62,983 nt of DNA. It comes from an uncultured Bacteroidales bacterium. Its GTDB lineage: Bacteria; Bacteroidota; Bacteroidia; Bacteroidales; Paludibacteraceae. This document shows, piece after piece, positions 41,299 to 51,422 of the stretch. Within the stretch, counting starts at the first letter, position 1. Each line of letters begins with the position of its first letter. The notes beneath the pieces are model-generated. The model did no database searches. It was given only the letters and a program-made list of their open reading frames with translations, and was not told the DNA's origin. The DNA lies in NCBI GenBank assembly GCA_902792535.1, contig CADAZU010000003.1, forward strand, positions 1-62,983, written 5' to 3'. The translations under genes were made by a program, and so were the position numbers.

Positions 41299-44112
41299 TT
41301 AATTCTCAGGGTACATGACTACCTCAAATACATTACCTGCTTTCACTAATTCCTTCAGAGTGGATTGCACGGTTTCGGCTGTGATGGCCTCTACGGCTGG
41401 CTTGTAGTCACGGATATTATTGACACCATAGAGATAGTACATATACAGCTGCTGACGCCAATAGGTATTCTTCTCCAAGTCCTCTTGGAAATCCTTCAGC
41501 ATCGACTCTTTCTCCTTCTGCAGATCATTTGCCAGAGGACCGTTGTCAATGATGGTCTGAACCTCTTCATGAATGATCTCCATCAGTCTTTCCTGCTTTT
41601 TCGGATCGGTGTCAAACTGCATCAGCAGAGCAGCCTCAGGAACAGGCAATATATCCATATATCCGTATGTTCCTACGCCATACGAACCACCTTCGCGCTC
41701 ACGGATCGACTCCAGATAGCGCGTAGAGAGGATGCGTCCGATCATCTCCATATTCAGATCGTTCGCCAGTGTATAAGGCATGTCGTAAGAGGTATATTGG
41801 ATATAGTTGGATGCCGTAGTGGTCTCCATTGTGCGGCTGAAATAGTTCTTCTGCTGACCGAGCGCCACGGTCTCATGGTGGTCAATGATCTCTTCGTGCT
41901 GGCATTTCTTGGTCTTCAGTCCTCCAAGCCACAAGCAGATCATATCTTTCACTTGGGGATCCTCGGGATTGATATTGCCCACGAAGACGAAGGTGAAGTC
42001 CGCCGGATTAGCGAAACGGGCTTTATAGACCTCCAGCGCTTTGTCCAGAGACACTTTCTTCAGCATCTCGCTATCCACCAGAATAGTACGCTCCGAATGG
42101 TTGGAACTCATCATCTGGACAGAATCGGAGAAAGCGATCTTGGGGTTCTTGTCGCGGTTCGCCAATTGGTTATTCATCAATGCGAGGAAGGTCTCGTATG
42201 CTTGCTCGTCGCGACGCGGAGCGGTGAAATAGAGATACGTCAGTTGGAGCAACGTCTCGAAATCCTTCACGCTGGACGAACCTGCTATGTGTTCCGTGTT
42301 CCGGTTGATGGACGGATCAATGCTGACGCTCTTTCCTGTCAAGGCTTTCTGCAACTGGGTGGCATTGAAACGTCCGATACCGGAGAGTCCGACAATCGAA
42401 GTAGCCACCATAGCAGAAGGCAGGTCGGCTGTCTTCACTTGGCTATAACCACCTTTGGAGAAGCCGCGCATCAGAATCTCGTCTGCTTTGAACTCCGTCG
42501 GCTTGAATACGACCTTCACACCGTTTGCCAAAATCCATTCCGTTGCCTCTATCTCTTCGTTGAAGCGGAAGGCTTTGATCTTTCCTTTGCGGGGTGCTTT
42601 CTTTACCAGTTCGCTGTCAAAAGCTTCCTCTATCGGTGCTTCGATAGCCAGTTCGCTCTGACCTGCGAGGGAAGCCAGAATAACTTCCTCGGAAGGAATG
42701 TTCAGGCCCTCCTTCTGCGGGCCGGAGATAGCTACGGTCGGATTCGCATGGATAAGCGACTTGGCTACATTATTCACGGTCTCCAGAGAGATCATCGGCA
42801 GAACAGCTTGGGTGAACTCATATTCCCATTCCGCTCCGGGCATGCTCTCGTGGTTCTCGAAATTGCGGATGCACTCGCGCGCCAGCGTGATATTCTTGCG
42901 GGTGTTGCGTTCGTTATAGTATTTCTCCATAGAGTTGAGTCTCTCGCTCTTGACGCGGTCCAACTCGCTCTGGGTAAAGCCATAGCGGTGCATTTTCTCC
43001 AGTTGGAACAGCAGGTCATTGTATGCCTCCGTCTCACGACCTTCTTTCGGAATAGAAACGCCATAGAAAGCATCCATCTTCTTTGCTGCCGCTCCGTAGT
43101 AGCAACCCGCTCCGGTGAAGGAAGCTTTCGGATCGAGCGCCAGTTCCGAGAAGCGGTTATCCAGCATATCGCATACAAGACCGCGTACCAGATCCAGCAT
43201 GTATTCTTGCGCAGTATTCTGCAATGCCTCCGGTATCTCGTCGAACTTATACTCTATCGTGATACGGCTTCCTTCTGCCTCCGGGTCAGTCACAATCGCC
43301 ACCAGCGGCTTGTCATTGTGGTTCACCGTATAGATGGGACGCTCGCCATAGTTCGCGCGGCGGGGAACGTCTGCCCAGAGACGTTTGATCTTCGCCTCGA
43401 TAGTATCGACATTGATGTCCCCCACGACGATAATAGCCTGATTGTCCGGTCCATACCATTTATGGTAGTAATCGCGGAGCGCTTGGTATGCAAAGTTGTT
43501 GATTACTGCGGTGTCGCCGATGACGTCTCGCTTGGCATATTGCGTGCCGGGATACATCTTGGCGTTCATCTCTTTCCATATACGGCGGCTGGCGGTACGT
43601 CCGGTACGCCATTCCTCCAAGATCACGCCGCGCTCGGCGTCGATCTCTTCGTCCAGCAGCAGCAATCCGCAGCTCCAGTCGTGCATCACCAGCAACGCGC
43701 TGTCCACAATACCCTCACGGTAAGTGGGCACATCCGAGAGACGATAGACAGTTTCGTCGATTGAGGTGTACGCATTGATATTTCCGCCGAAATTGACACC
43801 CACGGACTCGAAGTAGTTGATGATGCCTTTTCCCGGGAAATGCTGCGTTCCGTTGAACGCCATGTGCTCCAGGAAGTGCGCCAAACCGTTCTGGTGGTCT
43901 TCCTCCAGAATAGCTCCCACCGCTTGCGCGATATGGAACTCCGCGCGCTGTTTGGGTTGCTCGTTATGACGGATGTAATACGTCAGTCCGTTTTCTAATT
44001 TGCCGTAGCGGACTTCGGGATCCATCGGCAGTTTCTCCGGTGTCTCTTGAGCCGACACCATGACTGCTGCGCAAAGCAGCACTAAGTTAAGCAGTAGTCT
44101 CTTCTTAGCCAT
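41299..44112 (-). CDS. M16-family zinc metallopeptidase (pitrilysin-like), secreted
   Basis: 937 residues from the ATG at 44110-44112, which yields the signal peptide MAKKRLLLNLVLLCAAVMVS before AQE. An ATG at 44137-44139 would overlap the end of ftsH and is a second option. The zinc motif is HFLEHMAFNGT (HxxEH), with the downstream Glu in the ERGVILEEW region. Four M16 repeat domains are evident: the second half (SAMVATSIVGLSGIGRFNAT, FTFVFVGNINPEDPQVKDMI) is inactive. The periplasmic enzymes of this type degrade peptides after import. It lies 10 bases after ftsH, so it is co-transcribed. Confidence 0.92.
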   Translation of the reverse strand: MAKKRLLLNLVLLCAAVMVSAQETPEKLPMDPEVRYGKLENGLTYYIRHNEQPKQRAEFHIAQAVGAILEEDHQNGLAHFLEHMAFNGTQHFPGKGIINYFESVGVNFGGNINAYTSIDETVYRLSDVPTYREGIVDSALLVMHDWSCGLLLLDEEIDAERGVILEEWRTGRTASRRIWKEMNAKMYPGTQYAKRDVIGDTAVINNFAYQALRDYYHKWYGPDNQAIIVVGDINVDTIEAKIKRLWADVPRRANYGERPIYTVNHNDKPLVAIVTDPEAEGSRITIEYKFDEIPEALQNTAQEYMLDLVRGLVCDMLDNRFSELALDPKASFTGAGCYYGAAAKKMDAFYGVSIPKEGRETEAYNDLLFQLEKMHRYGFTQSELDRVKSERLNSMEKYYNERNTRKNITLARECIRNFENHESMPGAEWEYEFTQAVLPMISLETVNNVAKSLIHANPTVAISGPQKEGLNIPSEEVILASLAGQSELAIEAPIEEAFDSELVKKAPRKGKIKAFRFNEEIEATEWILANGVKVVFKPTEFKADEILMRGFSKGGYSQVKTADLPSAMVATSIVGLSGIGRFNATQLQKALTGKSVSIDPSINRNTEHIAGSSSVKDFETLLQLTYLYFTAPRRDEQAYETFLALMNNQLANRDKNPKIAFSDSVQMMSSNHSERTILVDSEMLKKVSLDKALEVYKARFANPADFTFVFVGNINPEDPQVKDMICLWLGGLKTKKCQHEEIIDHHETVALGQQKNYFSRTMETTTASNYIQYTSYDMPYTLANDLNMEMIGRILSTRYLESIREREGGSYGVGTYGYMDILPVPEAALLMQFDTDPKKQERLMEIIHEEVQTIIDNGPLANDLQKEKESMLKDFQEDLEKNTYWRQQLYMYYLYGVNNIRDYKPAVEAITAETVQSTLKELVKAGNVFEVVMYPEN

Positions 44113-44122
44113 AATGGCACGA

Positions 44123-46168
44123 TTAACTTTGTTCTTCATTATTGTCTGTTGTTTGTGGTTTCTTCTTACGCGGAGCGCGTCTCTTGGTTTTAGCCGCTTG
44201 CTCTGCCTCTGCGAGTGCGGCATTGACCTCCAGCAGTTCGTCGCCACGGCTCTTCCATGGACGCGGACCGAGGATACGCTCTACATCTTCCGATGTGATC
44301 ACCTCGCGCTCTATGAGCAGTTCGGCTATCTGATGGTGTCCTTCGGCGTGCTCGGTCAGTATCTGTTTGGCACGCGCCATCTGCTCGGCGATGATACGCT
44401 GGGTCTCTCGGTCTATCAGTTCCGCCGTGCTGTCCGAATAGGGTTTGGTGAATCCGTAGTCGTACCGACCCGTTGAGTCATAGAAGCTGACATCTTTCAG
44501 TTTGTCGCTCATGCCATAATACGCCACCATGGCATAAGACTGTTTGGTAGCACGCTCCAAGTCGTTGAGTGCACCTGTGGAAGTCTGGTTGAGGAACAGT
44601 TGCTCTGCAGCACGACCGCCCAAGAGTGAACAGAGTTCGTCCAGAATATGCTCTTCGTTGGTCAGCTGTCTCTCTTCGGGCAGATACCAAGCAGCTCCCA
44701 ATGCCATACCGCGTGGTACGATGGTCACTTTGACCAGCGGGTTCGCCCAGCGCAGCATCCAGCTGATTGTTGCGTGTCCCGCCTCATGGTATGCAATGGA
44801 GCGTTTTTCCTCTTCGGTCATGATTTTGTTCTTGCGCTCCAAGCCTCCGACGATACGGTCAACGGCATCCATGAAATCCTGCTTGGTCACTTTCTTCCGT
44901 CCGCCGCGGGCAGCAATCAAAGCCGCTTCGTTGCACACGTTCGCAATATCCGCTCCGGAGAAGCCCGGTGTCTGTTTGCTAAGGAAATCGAGATCGACGC
45001 TCTCGTCCAGCTTCAGCGGACGGAGATGCACTTGGAATATCTCTTTGCGCTCTTGGAGATCCGGCAGTTCGACATGTATCTGGCGGTCAAAACGTCCTGC
45101 GCGCAGCAACGCGGCGTCCAGCACGTCTGCACGGTTGGTAGCCGCCAGAATGATGACACCTGAGTTCGTACCGAATCCATCCATCTCGGTCAGGAGCTGG
45201 TTCAGCGTGCTCTCGCGCTCGTCATTGCCGCCGGTGAAGGTGTTCTTTCCTCTGGCGCGACCGATCGCATCGATCTCGTCAATGAAGATAATAGACGGTG
45301 CCTTCTCCTTCGCTTGACGGAAGAGATCGCGCACACGGCTTGCTCCCACACCGACGAACATCTCCACGAAATCGGATCCGCTCATCGAGAAGAAGGGTAC
45401 ATCCGCTTCTCCTGCTACCGCCTTTGCAAGCAAGGTCTTACCTGTTCCCGGAGGGCCTACCAAGAGTGCTCCTTTGGGGATCTTGGCTCCGATCTCGGTA
45501 TATTTCTTCGGGTTCTTGAGGAACTCTACAATCTCTTGCACCTCTTGTTTGGCACCATAGAGGCCTGCCACATCCTGGAAGGTCACTTTGTCCTTTTTGT
45601 CCTTGTCGAAGAGTTGCGCTTGCGCCTTGCCGACGCCGAAGATACCTCCGGGTCCGCCGGCTCCCGCAATGCCACGACTCATATAGAAGAAGAACAGCAC
45701 GATTAGCACAAAGGGTAATATGTTCACCAAGATCAGATACCAGTAATCGCGCGACTTACTATAGGTCACGTCGATGGCAGCCAGACCTGCTTCCTTGCGC
45801 GAAGCGTTCACACCGTCCATGAATTTGGAGAATTCTTCGATAGAAGGCACTTGGGTTACCAAGACGCCTCTTGCTTTTTCTCCATCTCCCTGCGTACCGA
45901 AAACGAGGGTGTAGCTCTGCGGCTTCACGGTCGCTTTGGCTTGCAGATCGTCTGCCACCTCGATTTTCTCAATCGCACCGGCTTCGATATATGCTGTCAG
46001 TTTGGTATAGCTTAGATCCTTGCTGTAGCCTCTACCTTCTTTGTCTCCAAAGAAATAAAATCCCATCAGCGCAAAAGCAAGCGTGTATAAGACGATGCTG
46101 ATCCACCGACGCCCGCCTCCCGGTTGTTGCTCGGGTTGCCGCGGGTTTCTATTTTTTCTCTCTGCCAT
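44123..46168 (-). CDS. ftsH: ATP-dependent zinc metalloprotease FtsH
   Basis: 681 residues. Two N-terminal membrane helices ([20 protein letters not shown] and [20 protein letters not shown]) flank a periplasmic domain. The AAA module has Walker [18 protein letters not shown] near 240, Walker [16 protein letters not shown] and the second region of homology [11 protein letters not shown]. The zinc motif is [10 protein letters not shown] near 462. The C-terminus is a Lys/Arg-rich tail. It degrades unfolded membrane proteins and regulatory proteins at the inner membrane. It follows rsfS by 12 bases. Confidence 0.97.
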   Translation of the reverse strand: MAERKNRNPRQPEQQPGGGRRWISIVLYTLAFALMGFYFFGDKEGRGYSKDLSYTKLTAYIEAGAIEKIEVADDLQAKATVKPQSYTLVFGTQGDGEKARGVLVTQVPSIEEFSKFMDGVNASRKEAGLAAIDVTYSKSRDYWYLILVNILPFVLIVLFFFYMSRGIAGAGGPGGIFGVGKAQAQLFDKDKKDKVTFQDVAGLYGAKQEVQEIVEFLKNPKKYTEIGAKIPKGALLVGPPGTGKTLLAKAVAGEADVPFFSMSGSDFVEMFVGVGASRVRDLFRQAKEKAPSIIFIDEIDAIGRARGKNTFTGGNDERESTLNQLLTEMDGFGTNSGVIILAATNRADVLDAALLRAGRFDRQIHVELPDLQERKEIFQVHLRPLKLDESVDLDFLSKQTPGFSGADIANVCNEAALIAARGGRKKVTKQDFMDAVDRIVGGLERKNKIMTEEEKRSIAYHEAGHATISWMLRWANPLVKVTIVPRGMALGAAWYLPEERQLTNEEHILDELCSLLGGRAAEQLFLNQTSTGALNDLERATKQSYAMVAYYGMSDKLKDVSFYDSTGRYDYGFTKPYSDSTAELIDRETQRIIAEQMARAKQILTEHAEGHHQIAELLIEREVITSEDVERILGPRPWKSRGDELLEVNAALAEAEQAAKTKRRAPRKKKPQTTDNNEEQS

Positions 46169-46180
46169 ATTCTGTTGTAT

Positions 46181-46546
46181 TTACAATATCTCCGGCAATT
46201 CGGTCACTTTGCCATCCGCCCAGAGGTGCTCAATATCGTAGAACTCCCGCGCAGGACGCTGCATCACATGTACGAAAATCGTACCATAGTCCATTGCGAT
46301 CCACTCCGCGTTTTCCTGTCCTGCTACACTCAGAGGATGTACATGCGTGGTCGTGCGGACGAAATCATCAATCTCGTCTGCGATAGCCGATACTTGGGTG
46401 TTACTCTGTCCCTCGCAAATCAGCATCATCTCCACCGGAGCTTCTTTGATTTTGCGAAGGTCGATGGTGACGATACGCTGTCCTTTGCGGTTGCGCACGC
46501 CTTCAATAATCGTGTCTAATAATTTTTTTGTGGTTATTTCTTTCAT
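46181..46546 (-). CDS. rsfS: Ribosome silencing factor
   Basis: 121 residues. Iojap/RsfS family: KLLDTIIEGVRNRKGQRIVT, LICEGQSNTQVSAIADEIDD, GQENAEWIAMDYGTIFVHVM and AREFYDIEHLWADG. It binds ribosomal protein uL14 to block subunit joining when nutrients are scarce. The length is typical. It lies between a DUF456 membrane gene and ftsH, with 12-16 base gaps. Confidence 0.95.
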   Translation of the reverse strand: MKEITTKKLLDTIIEGVRNRKGQRIVTIDLRKIKEAPVEMMLICEGQSNTQVSAIADEIDDFVRTTTHVHPLSVAGQENAEWIAMDYGTIFVHVMQRPAREFYDIEHLWADGKVTELPEIL

Positions 46547-46562
46547 ATTTACTTGTTATAAT

Positions 46563-47036
46563 TTACCAGATTGCTTGAATCAATGCTACCGCCATTAAGC
46601 CGCAGCATACTAATTTCAGAATTGTGCCGAAGAGCAGTCCTATGAAACTGCCCCATCCGGCGCGTAGCGCTTCCGCTACTTCTTTTCCTCCGATGAGTTC
46701 ACCCAATACAGCTCCGACGAGCGGTCCGATGATTACTCCGAGCGCTCCGAAGAACATGCCTGCGAACACACCTATTGTACTGCCCCAGACGCCGTATTTC
46801 GTGCCGCCAAATTGCTTTGTGCCCCATGCCGGAACGACGTAGTCCAAGATACTGACGACGATGGTTACTATACCCCATACCAGCAGCATCTGCCAGCTGA
46901 AGTCGATCCGTTCCGTTGCCTGCGCGATCCATAAGCCGGCATAGGCGAGTGGCACGCCCGGCAGACCGGGAACGATGCAGCCTATGATCCCCACGAGTAT
47001 CAGTAGCGCCGCTATGATCAATAAGAAAATATCCAT
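46563..47036 (-). CDS. DUF456-family membrane protein
   Basis: 157 residues, glycine-rich and hydrophobic with about four to five helices (IDIFLLIIAALLILVG-like start, GCIVPGLPGVPLAYAG, TKYGVWGSTIGVFAGMFF, GPLVGAVLGELIGGK). These GxxG-rich hairpins define DUF456. Its role is unknown. It overlaps the stop of trxB by one base, showing coupled translation with the housekeeping block. Confidence 0.88.
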   Translation of the reverse strand: MDIFLLIIAALLILVGIIGCIVPGLPGVPLAYAGLWIAQATERIDFSWQMLLVWGIVTIVVSILDYVVPAWGTKQFGGTKYGVWGSTIGVFAGMFFGALGVIIGPLVGAVLGELIGGKEVAEALRAGWGSFIGLLFGTILKLVCCGLMAVALIQAIW

Positions 47037-47968
47037 TACAAACTCTTGATATATTTATCTGCTTCGATAGCTGCTTTAGCGCCGCTGCCTGCGGCTACGA
47101 TCGCCTGACGGTAGTGCGGGTCGGCGCAGTCTCCTGCGGCAAAAACGCCGGGAACATTGGTGCGCGGGCTGTCGCCATCGACCAATATATACCCTTCTGC
47201 GTCGCGGGCTACATAGTCCTTGAAGAGGTCGGTATTGGGATGGTGTCCGATGGCGAGGAAGAAGCCGTCGATCGCTATATGGCGAAGTTCTTCGTCCGGT
47301 TCACCTTTGCGGTAGATCAGGTCCGCTCCCTGCACTTTTCCTTCGCCCGTCAGTTGGAGCGTGTTATGCTCGAAGAGCACTTCTATCTTGGGGTTGTTCA
47401 AGACGCGTTGCTGCATGATTTCCGATGCGCGCAGGAAGGGTTTGCGAACGATCATATAGACTTTCTCGCACAGTCCTGCCAGATAGTTTGCTTCCTCGCA
47501 GGCTGTGTCTCCTCCGCCGACTACTGCTACTGTTTTCTTGCGATAGAAGAATCCGTCGCAGGTAGCGCAGGCACTCACGCCGCGACCTTTGTAGGTGCGC
47601 TCGGACTCGATTCCGAGGTACTTGGCAGAAGCTCCAGTAGCGATGATGACAGCGTCCGCTTCGTATTCTATTTCATCCTCTACGATGACCTTCTTCGGGG
47701 AAACGGAGAAATCTACTTTGGTAACCACGCCGGAGACGAAGGTAGTACCGAAGCGCTCTGCCTGGCGGCGCATATCGTCCATCATCTGGAACGGTTCAAC
47801 TCCATCCGGGTAGCCGGGGAAATTCTCTACTTCTGTGGTTGTGGTCAGTTGCCCGCCGAGTTGCGGACCTTCAATGAGTACCGGTTGCAGGTTCGCACGG
47901 GAGGCATAGATCGCCGCCGTGTATCCGGCAGGTCCGGAACCGATTATCAAACATCTTACTCTATTCAT
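47036..47968 (-). CDS. trxB: Thioredoxin-disulfide reductase
   Basis: 310 residues. FAD-binding GSGPAGYTAAIYASRANLQP at the N-terminus, redox centre CATCDG near residue 136, NADPH-binding VVGGGDTACEEANYLA, and the end motif GVFAAGDCADPHYRQ. It reduces thioredoxin with NADPH in the cytoplasm. It has the typical length and lies 21 bases after the LolA-like gene. Thioredoxin itself is not in the window. Confidence 0.96.
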   Translation of the reverse strand: MNRVRCLIIGSGPAGYTAAIYASRANLQPVLIEGPQLGGQLTTTTEVENFPGYPDGVEPFQMMDDMRRQAERFGTTFVSGVVTKVDFSVSPKKVIVEDEIEYEADAVIIATGASAKYLGIESERTYKGRGVSACATCDGFFYRKKTVAVVGGGDTACEEANYLAGLCEKVYMIVRKPFLRASEIMQQRVLNNPKIEVLFEHNTLQLTGEGKVQGADLIYRKGEPDEELRHIAIDGFFLAIGHHPNTDLFKDYVARDAEGYILVDGDSPRTNVPGVFAAGDCADPHYRQAIVAAGSGAKAAIEADKYIKSL

Positions 47969-47989
47969 ATTCTATTCCTTTTTTCTTTA

Positions 47990-48559
47990 TTAGAAGCGCA
48001 TATCGTTAATGTACGTATTTTTGCTTGGTTTCAAGGTATAGACATCCTCGGGAATCGTTGCAACAAAGTTCGGCTCTTTCATTTTCAGGGTCGAGATCTT
48101 CTTTCCTTCCTTGATCTCCGCCGACAGGGGCATGAGGTCGCTGTTTCGCACGCGAAGGGTGAAGCGGTTGATGCCGATGGTCTGATCCTTTGGTGTCAGG
48201 GTAACGATCGTCTCTTTCCCATCCGCAGAAGCGCGTTCTGTGATGTTACAAACCGGTATAAGCGCTTTCGCGTAGAGGAACGGGTTCGCCTCCAGGAGTT
48301 CTTGGTCAGTCGGGTTGGAGAGCGTCAGTTCGTCGGTCTCGCCGGAGTACATGTACATCGTTTTGCCGTCGTACGCCGCCTCTATATCCATCATTTCCAG
48401 ACGGAAGTTCCTCCCGTGCATAATGATTTCTCCTGGGAAATTCATCGGCGCGTTTGCCTCTTCCGCTACCGTGACCGTGAACGCCGACTGCAGCGTCTTC
48501 TCCTCCAAATTCGTCAAAAAGGACGAAAGGATGGTTAATATCATTAATACGTGTTGCAT
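47990..48559 (-). CDS. LolA-like outer-membrane lipoprotein carrier protein
   Basis: 189 residues. A short signal peptide (MQHVLMILTILSSFLTNL) is followed by FTVTVAEE, FPGEIIMHGRNFRLEMMDIE, AAYDGKTMYMYSGETDELTL and NPFLYAKALIP, the strand pattern of LolA proteins, which shuttle lipoproteins across the periplasm. Similarity to classical LolA is limited, as is usual in this phylum. It comes directly after ftsK, as in other Bacteroidales. The 160-base spacer from ftsK contains an 11-base tandem repeat. Confidence 0.8.
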   Translation of the reverse strand: MQHVLMILTILSSFLTNLEEKTLQSAFTVTVAEEANAPMNFPGEIIMHGRNFRLEMMDIEAAYDGKTMYMYSGETDELTLSNPTDQELLEANPFLYAKALIPVCNITERASADGKETIVTLTPKDQTIGINRFTLRVRNSDLMPLSAEIKEGKKISTLKMKEPNFVATIPEDVYTLKPSKNTYINDMRF

Positions 48560-48614
48560 ATTGCTTTATTTTTCCCGTTATTCTCCCGTTGTTCTCCCGA
48601 CGTCGTCGGCTTCC

Positions 48615-48658
48615 GATTACGTGTCGTTTACGTCTCGTTTACGTGTCGTTTACGTGTT
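48615..48658. repeat. CGTGTCGTTTA tandem repeat between ftsK and the lolA-like gene
   Basis: Four near-perfect 11-base units: ACGTGTCGTTT, ACGTCTCGTTT, ACGTGTCGTTT and ACGTGTTTG. It is preceded by two CCCGTTGTTCTCCCG-type units. Confidence 0.75.
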
Positions 48659-48719
48659 TGACAGCAGGTTTACTGCATTTTTGGGGCAGGTTATTTGCTA
48701 TTTTGCGGCTATTTTGCGG

Positions 48720-51257
48720 CTATTTGACGCCCAGTTCTTCCAGCAGTTTCTCGAGGGCATCCATGTCTTGGATGAGGACATCGCGCCCTTTGGGTCCTTT
48801 GTTCGGTCCGACGATGCCGGCGGCTTCGAGTTGGTCGGAGAGTTTTCCGGCGCGGTTGTAACCGATCTCGAAGGCACGCTGGAGGCGGGAAGTGGAGCCT
48901 TCCTGTTTGGCGACCACGTAGCGCGCCACGTCTGCGAACATCGGATCCAGGCGTTTCATATCCACGGATCCAGGTGCGAGCGCTTCTCCTTCGCCTCCTT
49001 CACCCACATATTCCGGCAACTGATACGGTTCGGTATAGCGCTGTTGCTTGGAGATATGTTTGACGATTTCGTCCACTTCGGGCGTGTCCACAAAGGCACA
49101 TTGCACACGGGTGATAGAAGCATTTCCTGCATAGAGCGAGTCTCCGCGTCCGATGAGCTGTTCGGCTCCTTTCGCATCGAGCACGGTTCGCGAGTCGATG
49201 ACCGATTGTGTGCGCAGAGCTATACGCGTCGGAATGTTCGCTTTGATGACACCGGTGACGATGTTGACGGACGGACGCTGGGTAGCGAGTATCATGTGCA
49301 TACCGACGGCACGCGCTTTCTGGGTGATACGCGCGATCGGCGTCTCGACCTGTTTGCCCGCCTGCATGATAAAATCGCCGTACTCATCGATAATGATGAC
49401 GATATATGGCAGGTATTGGTGGTGGAGACTATCAGCCACTAACTTATTGGGATTCAGTCTTCTGCGGACGAACTTGTCGTTGTAATCCTCCAAGTTGCGC
49501 ACGCCGGCATCCATCAGCAGTTTGTACCGGTTCTCCATCTCGATTACCAAGGAGTTGAGGGTGTTTACGACCTTGTCGCAGTCGGTAATGACGATCTGCT
49601 CGGGATCGGTGTCCGGCATAGCCGCGAGGAAATGCTTGATCAGCGGTTTGTAGGGCGCGAACTCCACCATTTTCGGATCCACCATGACGAGTTTGAGCTC
49701 CGCCGGGTGCTTCTTATAGAGAAGCGAAGTGATGATGGCGTTGATGGCAACGGATTTACCTGTTCCGGTAGCACCCGCGACGAGCAAGTGCGGCGTTTTG
49801 GCGAGGTCGAACATGAAGACTTCGTTGGTGATCGTTCGTCCATACGCAATCGGCAGCCGCATTTTCGTTTCCTCTTGGAAGCGTTTGGAGGCGATGACGG
49901 AGTGCATGCTGACGGTCTGCGGCTTCTCGTTCGGCACCTCGATACCGATTGTTCCTTTGCCGGGCATCGGCGCGATGATACGGATACCCGTTGCAGAGAG
50001 ACTCATCATGATGTCGTTCTCCAGCGCTTGGATCTTCGCTACGCGGATACCTGCTTTCGGCACTATTTCATAGAGCGTGACGGTCGGTCCGACCGTTGCT
50101 TTGATACTATCAATTTCTATGCCATAGTTGCGGAGAGTGGTCACGATACGTGCTCCGTTGGCGTGCTGTTCGTCCTTGTTGATGACCGGAGCCGCCTCGT
50201 TGTCATAGACTTTCAGGAGGTTGAGACTCGGGAACTTGTAGAACTCCAGATCCTTTCGTGGGTCGTACGGACCGAGTTTCTCCAGCAGTTTGTCGGGATC
50301 CTTGGTGTATAGTTCGTCTTCCGTGACATCTTCGATCTCCAGATCCGGAGATTCCGGTTTTTCCGGAGAGTCCGGAGTTTCCGGGATTTCCGGGATTTCA
50401 GGCTGTTCAGGGTCTTCCGGTTGTTCGGGTTGGTCGATATTCTCAATCGTGAAGGTCACCTCATCCTCCTTGGGTTCGTCTTTGGGTTCGTCTTTCTTCT
50501 CGTCCTCAACGTCAATCGGGATGTCGATGGTCACTTCGGTGTCGGTATTCTCCTCTTCTTGCGGGGTTGGAACGGGCTTCTCTTTCTTTTTGAAGAGTCC
50601 TTTGCACCACTCGCCGAAAGCTTTGCATTTATCGATGAAACGCCGGTCGCTGACGATCAGGAAAATGACCATTGCCGCAGCCAGGATCAGAGCTGTTCCT
50701 ATTTCGTTGACATAGCTGACCATCCATCGCGCAAACGCTTCTCCGAACGCGCCGCCCCAGAGGAAGACACCCATCTTATGCACCATATTATGCGCAAAAC
50801 CGAGCGTCACCGATCCCCAGAGGACAAGGAACGTGCCGCAGAGAAAGATTTTGAGCGCCGGAATATCCCGCAACACATGCATGATCCGCAGCGCGTACGC
50901 GCCGAGCATACCGATCAGCAGGATGGACATGAATCCGAAACTGCCGTCGATGAGGAACTGCGCCAAGACCGCTCCGGGCAAGCCAAGGAGATTGCGGATG
51001 GTTTCGCGGTTAGCGATCCGTTCGGGTCGGGACATAGAGAGAACCGACTGGTCGGACGGTCCGGTAAAGAGGTAACTGACATAAGCGAGGAGCGCGATTA
51101 CCGCGAAGGTCAGCAGCAGGATGCCGCAAATCATTCGCGTCTCGCGTGCCATCATAAAACGCTTCACCGTCTCCCAGACGCTCGGCTTCTCCACTTTGAT
51201 GGCGCGAGGCGACGGATCCGCAGACATATTCGATACTTTAGATGATGTTCGGGGCAT
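48720..51257 (-). CDS. ftsK: DNA translocase FtsK
   Basis: 845 residues. Four or five N-terminal membrane helices fill residues about 35-205. A Pro/Glu/Asp-rich linker at about 240-310 contains near-repeats of PEQPEDPEQPEIPEIPETP, encoded by degenerate 9-base units. The motor has Walker A GATGTGKSVAINAI near 498, Walker B YIVIIIDEYGDFIMQ and ATQRPSVNIVTGVIKANIP. The C-terminal winged-helix gamma domain (STSRLQRAFEIGYNRAGKL) reads KOPS-like sites. It pumps chromosome dimers at the septum. The upstream region has a -7 box but a repeat where the -33 box should be. Confidence 0.96.
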   Translation of the reverse strand: MPRTSSKVSNMSADPSPRAIKVEKPSVWETVKRFMMARETRMICGILLLTFAVIALLAYVSYLFTGPSDQSVLSMSRPERIANRETIRNLLGLPGAVLAQFLIDGSFGFMSILLIGMLGAYALRIMHVLRDIPALKIFLCGTFLVLWGSVTLGFAHNMVHKMGVFLWGGAFGEAFARWMVSYVNEIGTALILAAAMVIFLIVSDRRFIDKCKAFGEWCKGLFKKKEKPVPTPQEEENTDTEVTIDIPIDVEDEKKDEPKDEPKEDEVTFTIENIDQPEQPEDPEQPEIPEIPETPDSPEKPESPDLEIEDVTEDELYTKDPDKLLEKLGPYDPRKDLEFYKFPSLNLLKVYDNEAAPVINKDEQHANGARIVTTLRNYGIEIDSIKATVGPTVTLYEIVPKAGIRVAKIQALENDIMMSLSATGIRIIAPMPGKGTIGIEVPNEKPQTVSMHSVIASKRFQEETKMRLPIAYGRTITNEVFMFDLAKTPHLLVAGATGTGKSVAINAIITSLLYKKHPAELKLVMVDPKMVEFAPYKPLIKHFLAAMPDTDPEQIVITDCDKVVNTLNSLVIEMENRYKLLMDAGVRNLEDYNDKFVRRRLNPNKLVADSLHHQYLPYIVIIIDEYGDFIMQAGKQVETPIARITQKARAVGMHMILATQRPSVNIVTGVIKANIPTRIALRTQSVIDSRTVLDAKGAEQLIGRGDSLYAGNASITRVQCAFVDTPEVDEIVKHISKQQRYTEPYQLPEYVGEGGEGEALAPGSVDMKRLDPMFADVARYVVAKQEGSTSRLQRAFEIGYNRAGKLSDQLEAAGIVGPNKGPKGRDVLIQDMDALEKLLEELGVK

Positions 51258-51277
51258 ATTAACTCAAATTTAGCACG

Positions 51278-51285
51278 CAAAGGTA
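51278..51285 (-). promoter_or_regulatory. Candidate -7 box of ftsK
   Basis: Minus strand TACCTTTG at 51285-51278. No TTG is found at the expected spacing; the place is filled by a GAAAGG repeat. Confidence 0.45.
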
Positions 51286-51294
51286 CAAAAAAAA

Positions 51295-51323
51295 GTTGAA
51301 AGGCGAAAGGTGAAAGGTGAAAA
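51295..51323. repeat. TGAAAGG tandem repeat upstream of ftsK
   Basis: TTGAAAGGCGAAAGGTGAAA then GGTGAAAAT: four 7-base units, the same family as in the susC-susD spacer at 765-803. It covers the expected -33 region of ftsK. Confidence 0.7.
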
Positions 51324-51376
51324 TTATGATTTTTTATAACAAAAAGACTAATTTTAATAAATAATGTTCGCGTGCG

Positions 51377-51408
51377 CTTGCGTATATGAAAAATATTTCG
51401 TATCTTTG
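51377..51408 (+). promoter_or_regulatory. Promoter of the rseC-rnf operon
   Basis: CTTG (51377-51380), 20 bases, TATCTTTG (51401-51408). The start point is about 8 bases before the rseC ATG at 51423. Confidence 0.8.
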
Positions 51409-51422
51409 CAGCCGCTTTAAGT

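Noticed and set aside
41365-43764. Open frame of 799 codons on the plus strand
   Set aside because: Antisense to the M16 peptidase, which has a signal peptide and zinc motif. No motifs or promoter support the plus-strand frame.
48615-48658. CRISPR array
   Set aside because: Units of 11 bases without spacers; no cas genes. No CRISPR array was seen anywhere in the window.
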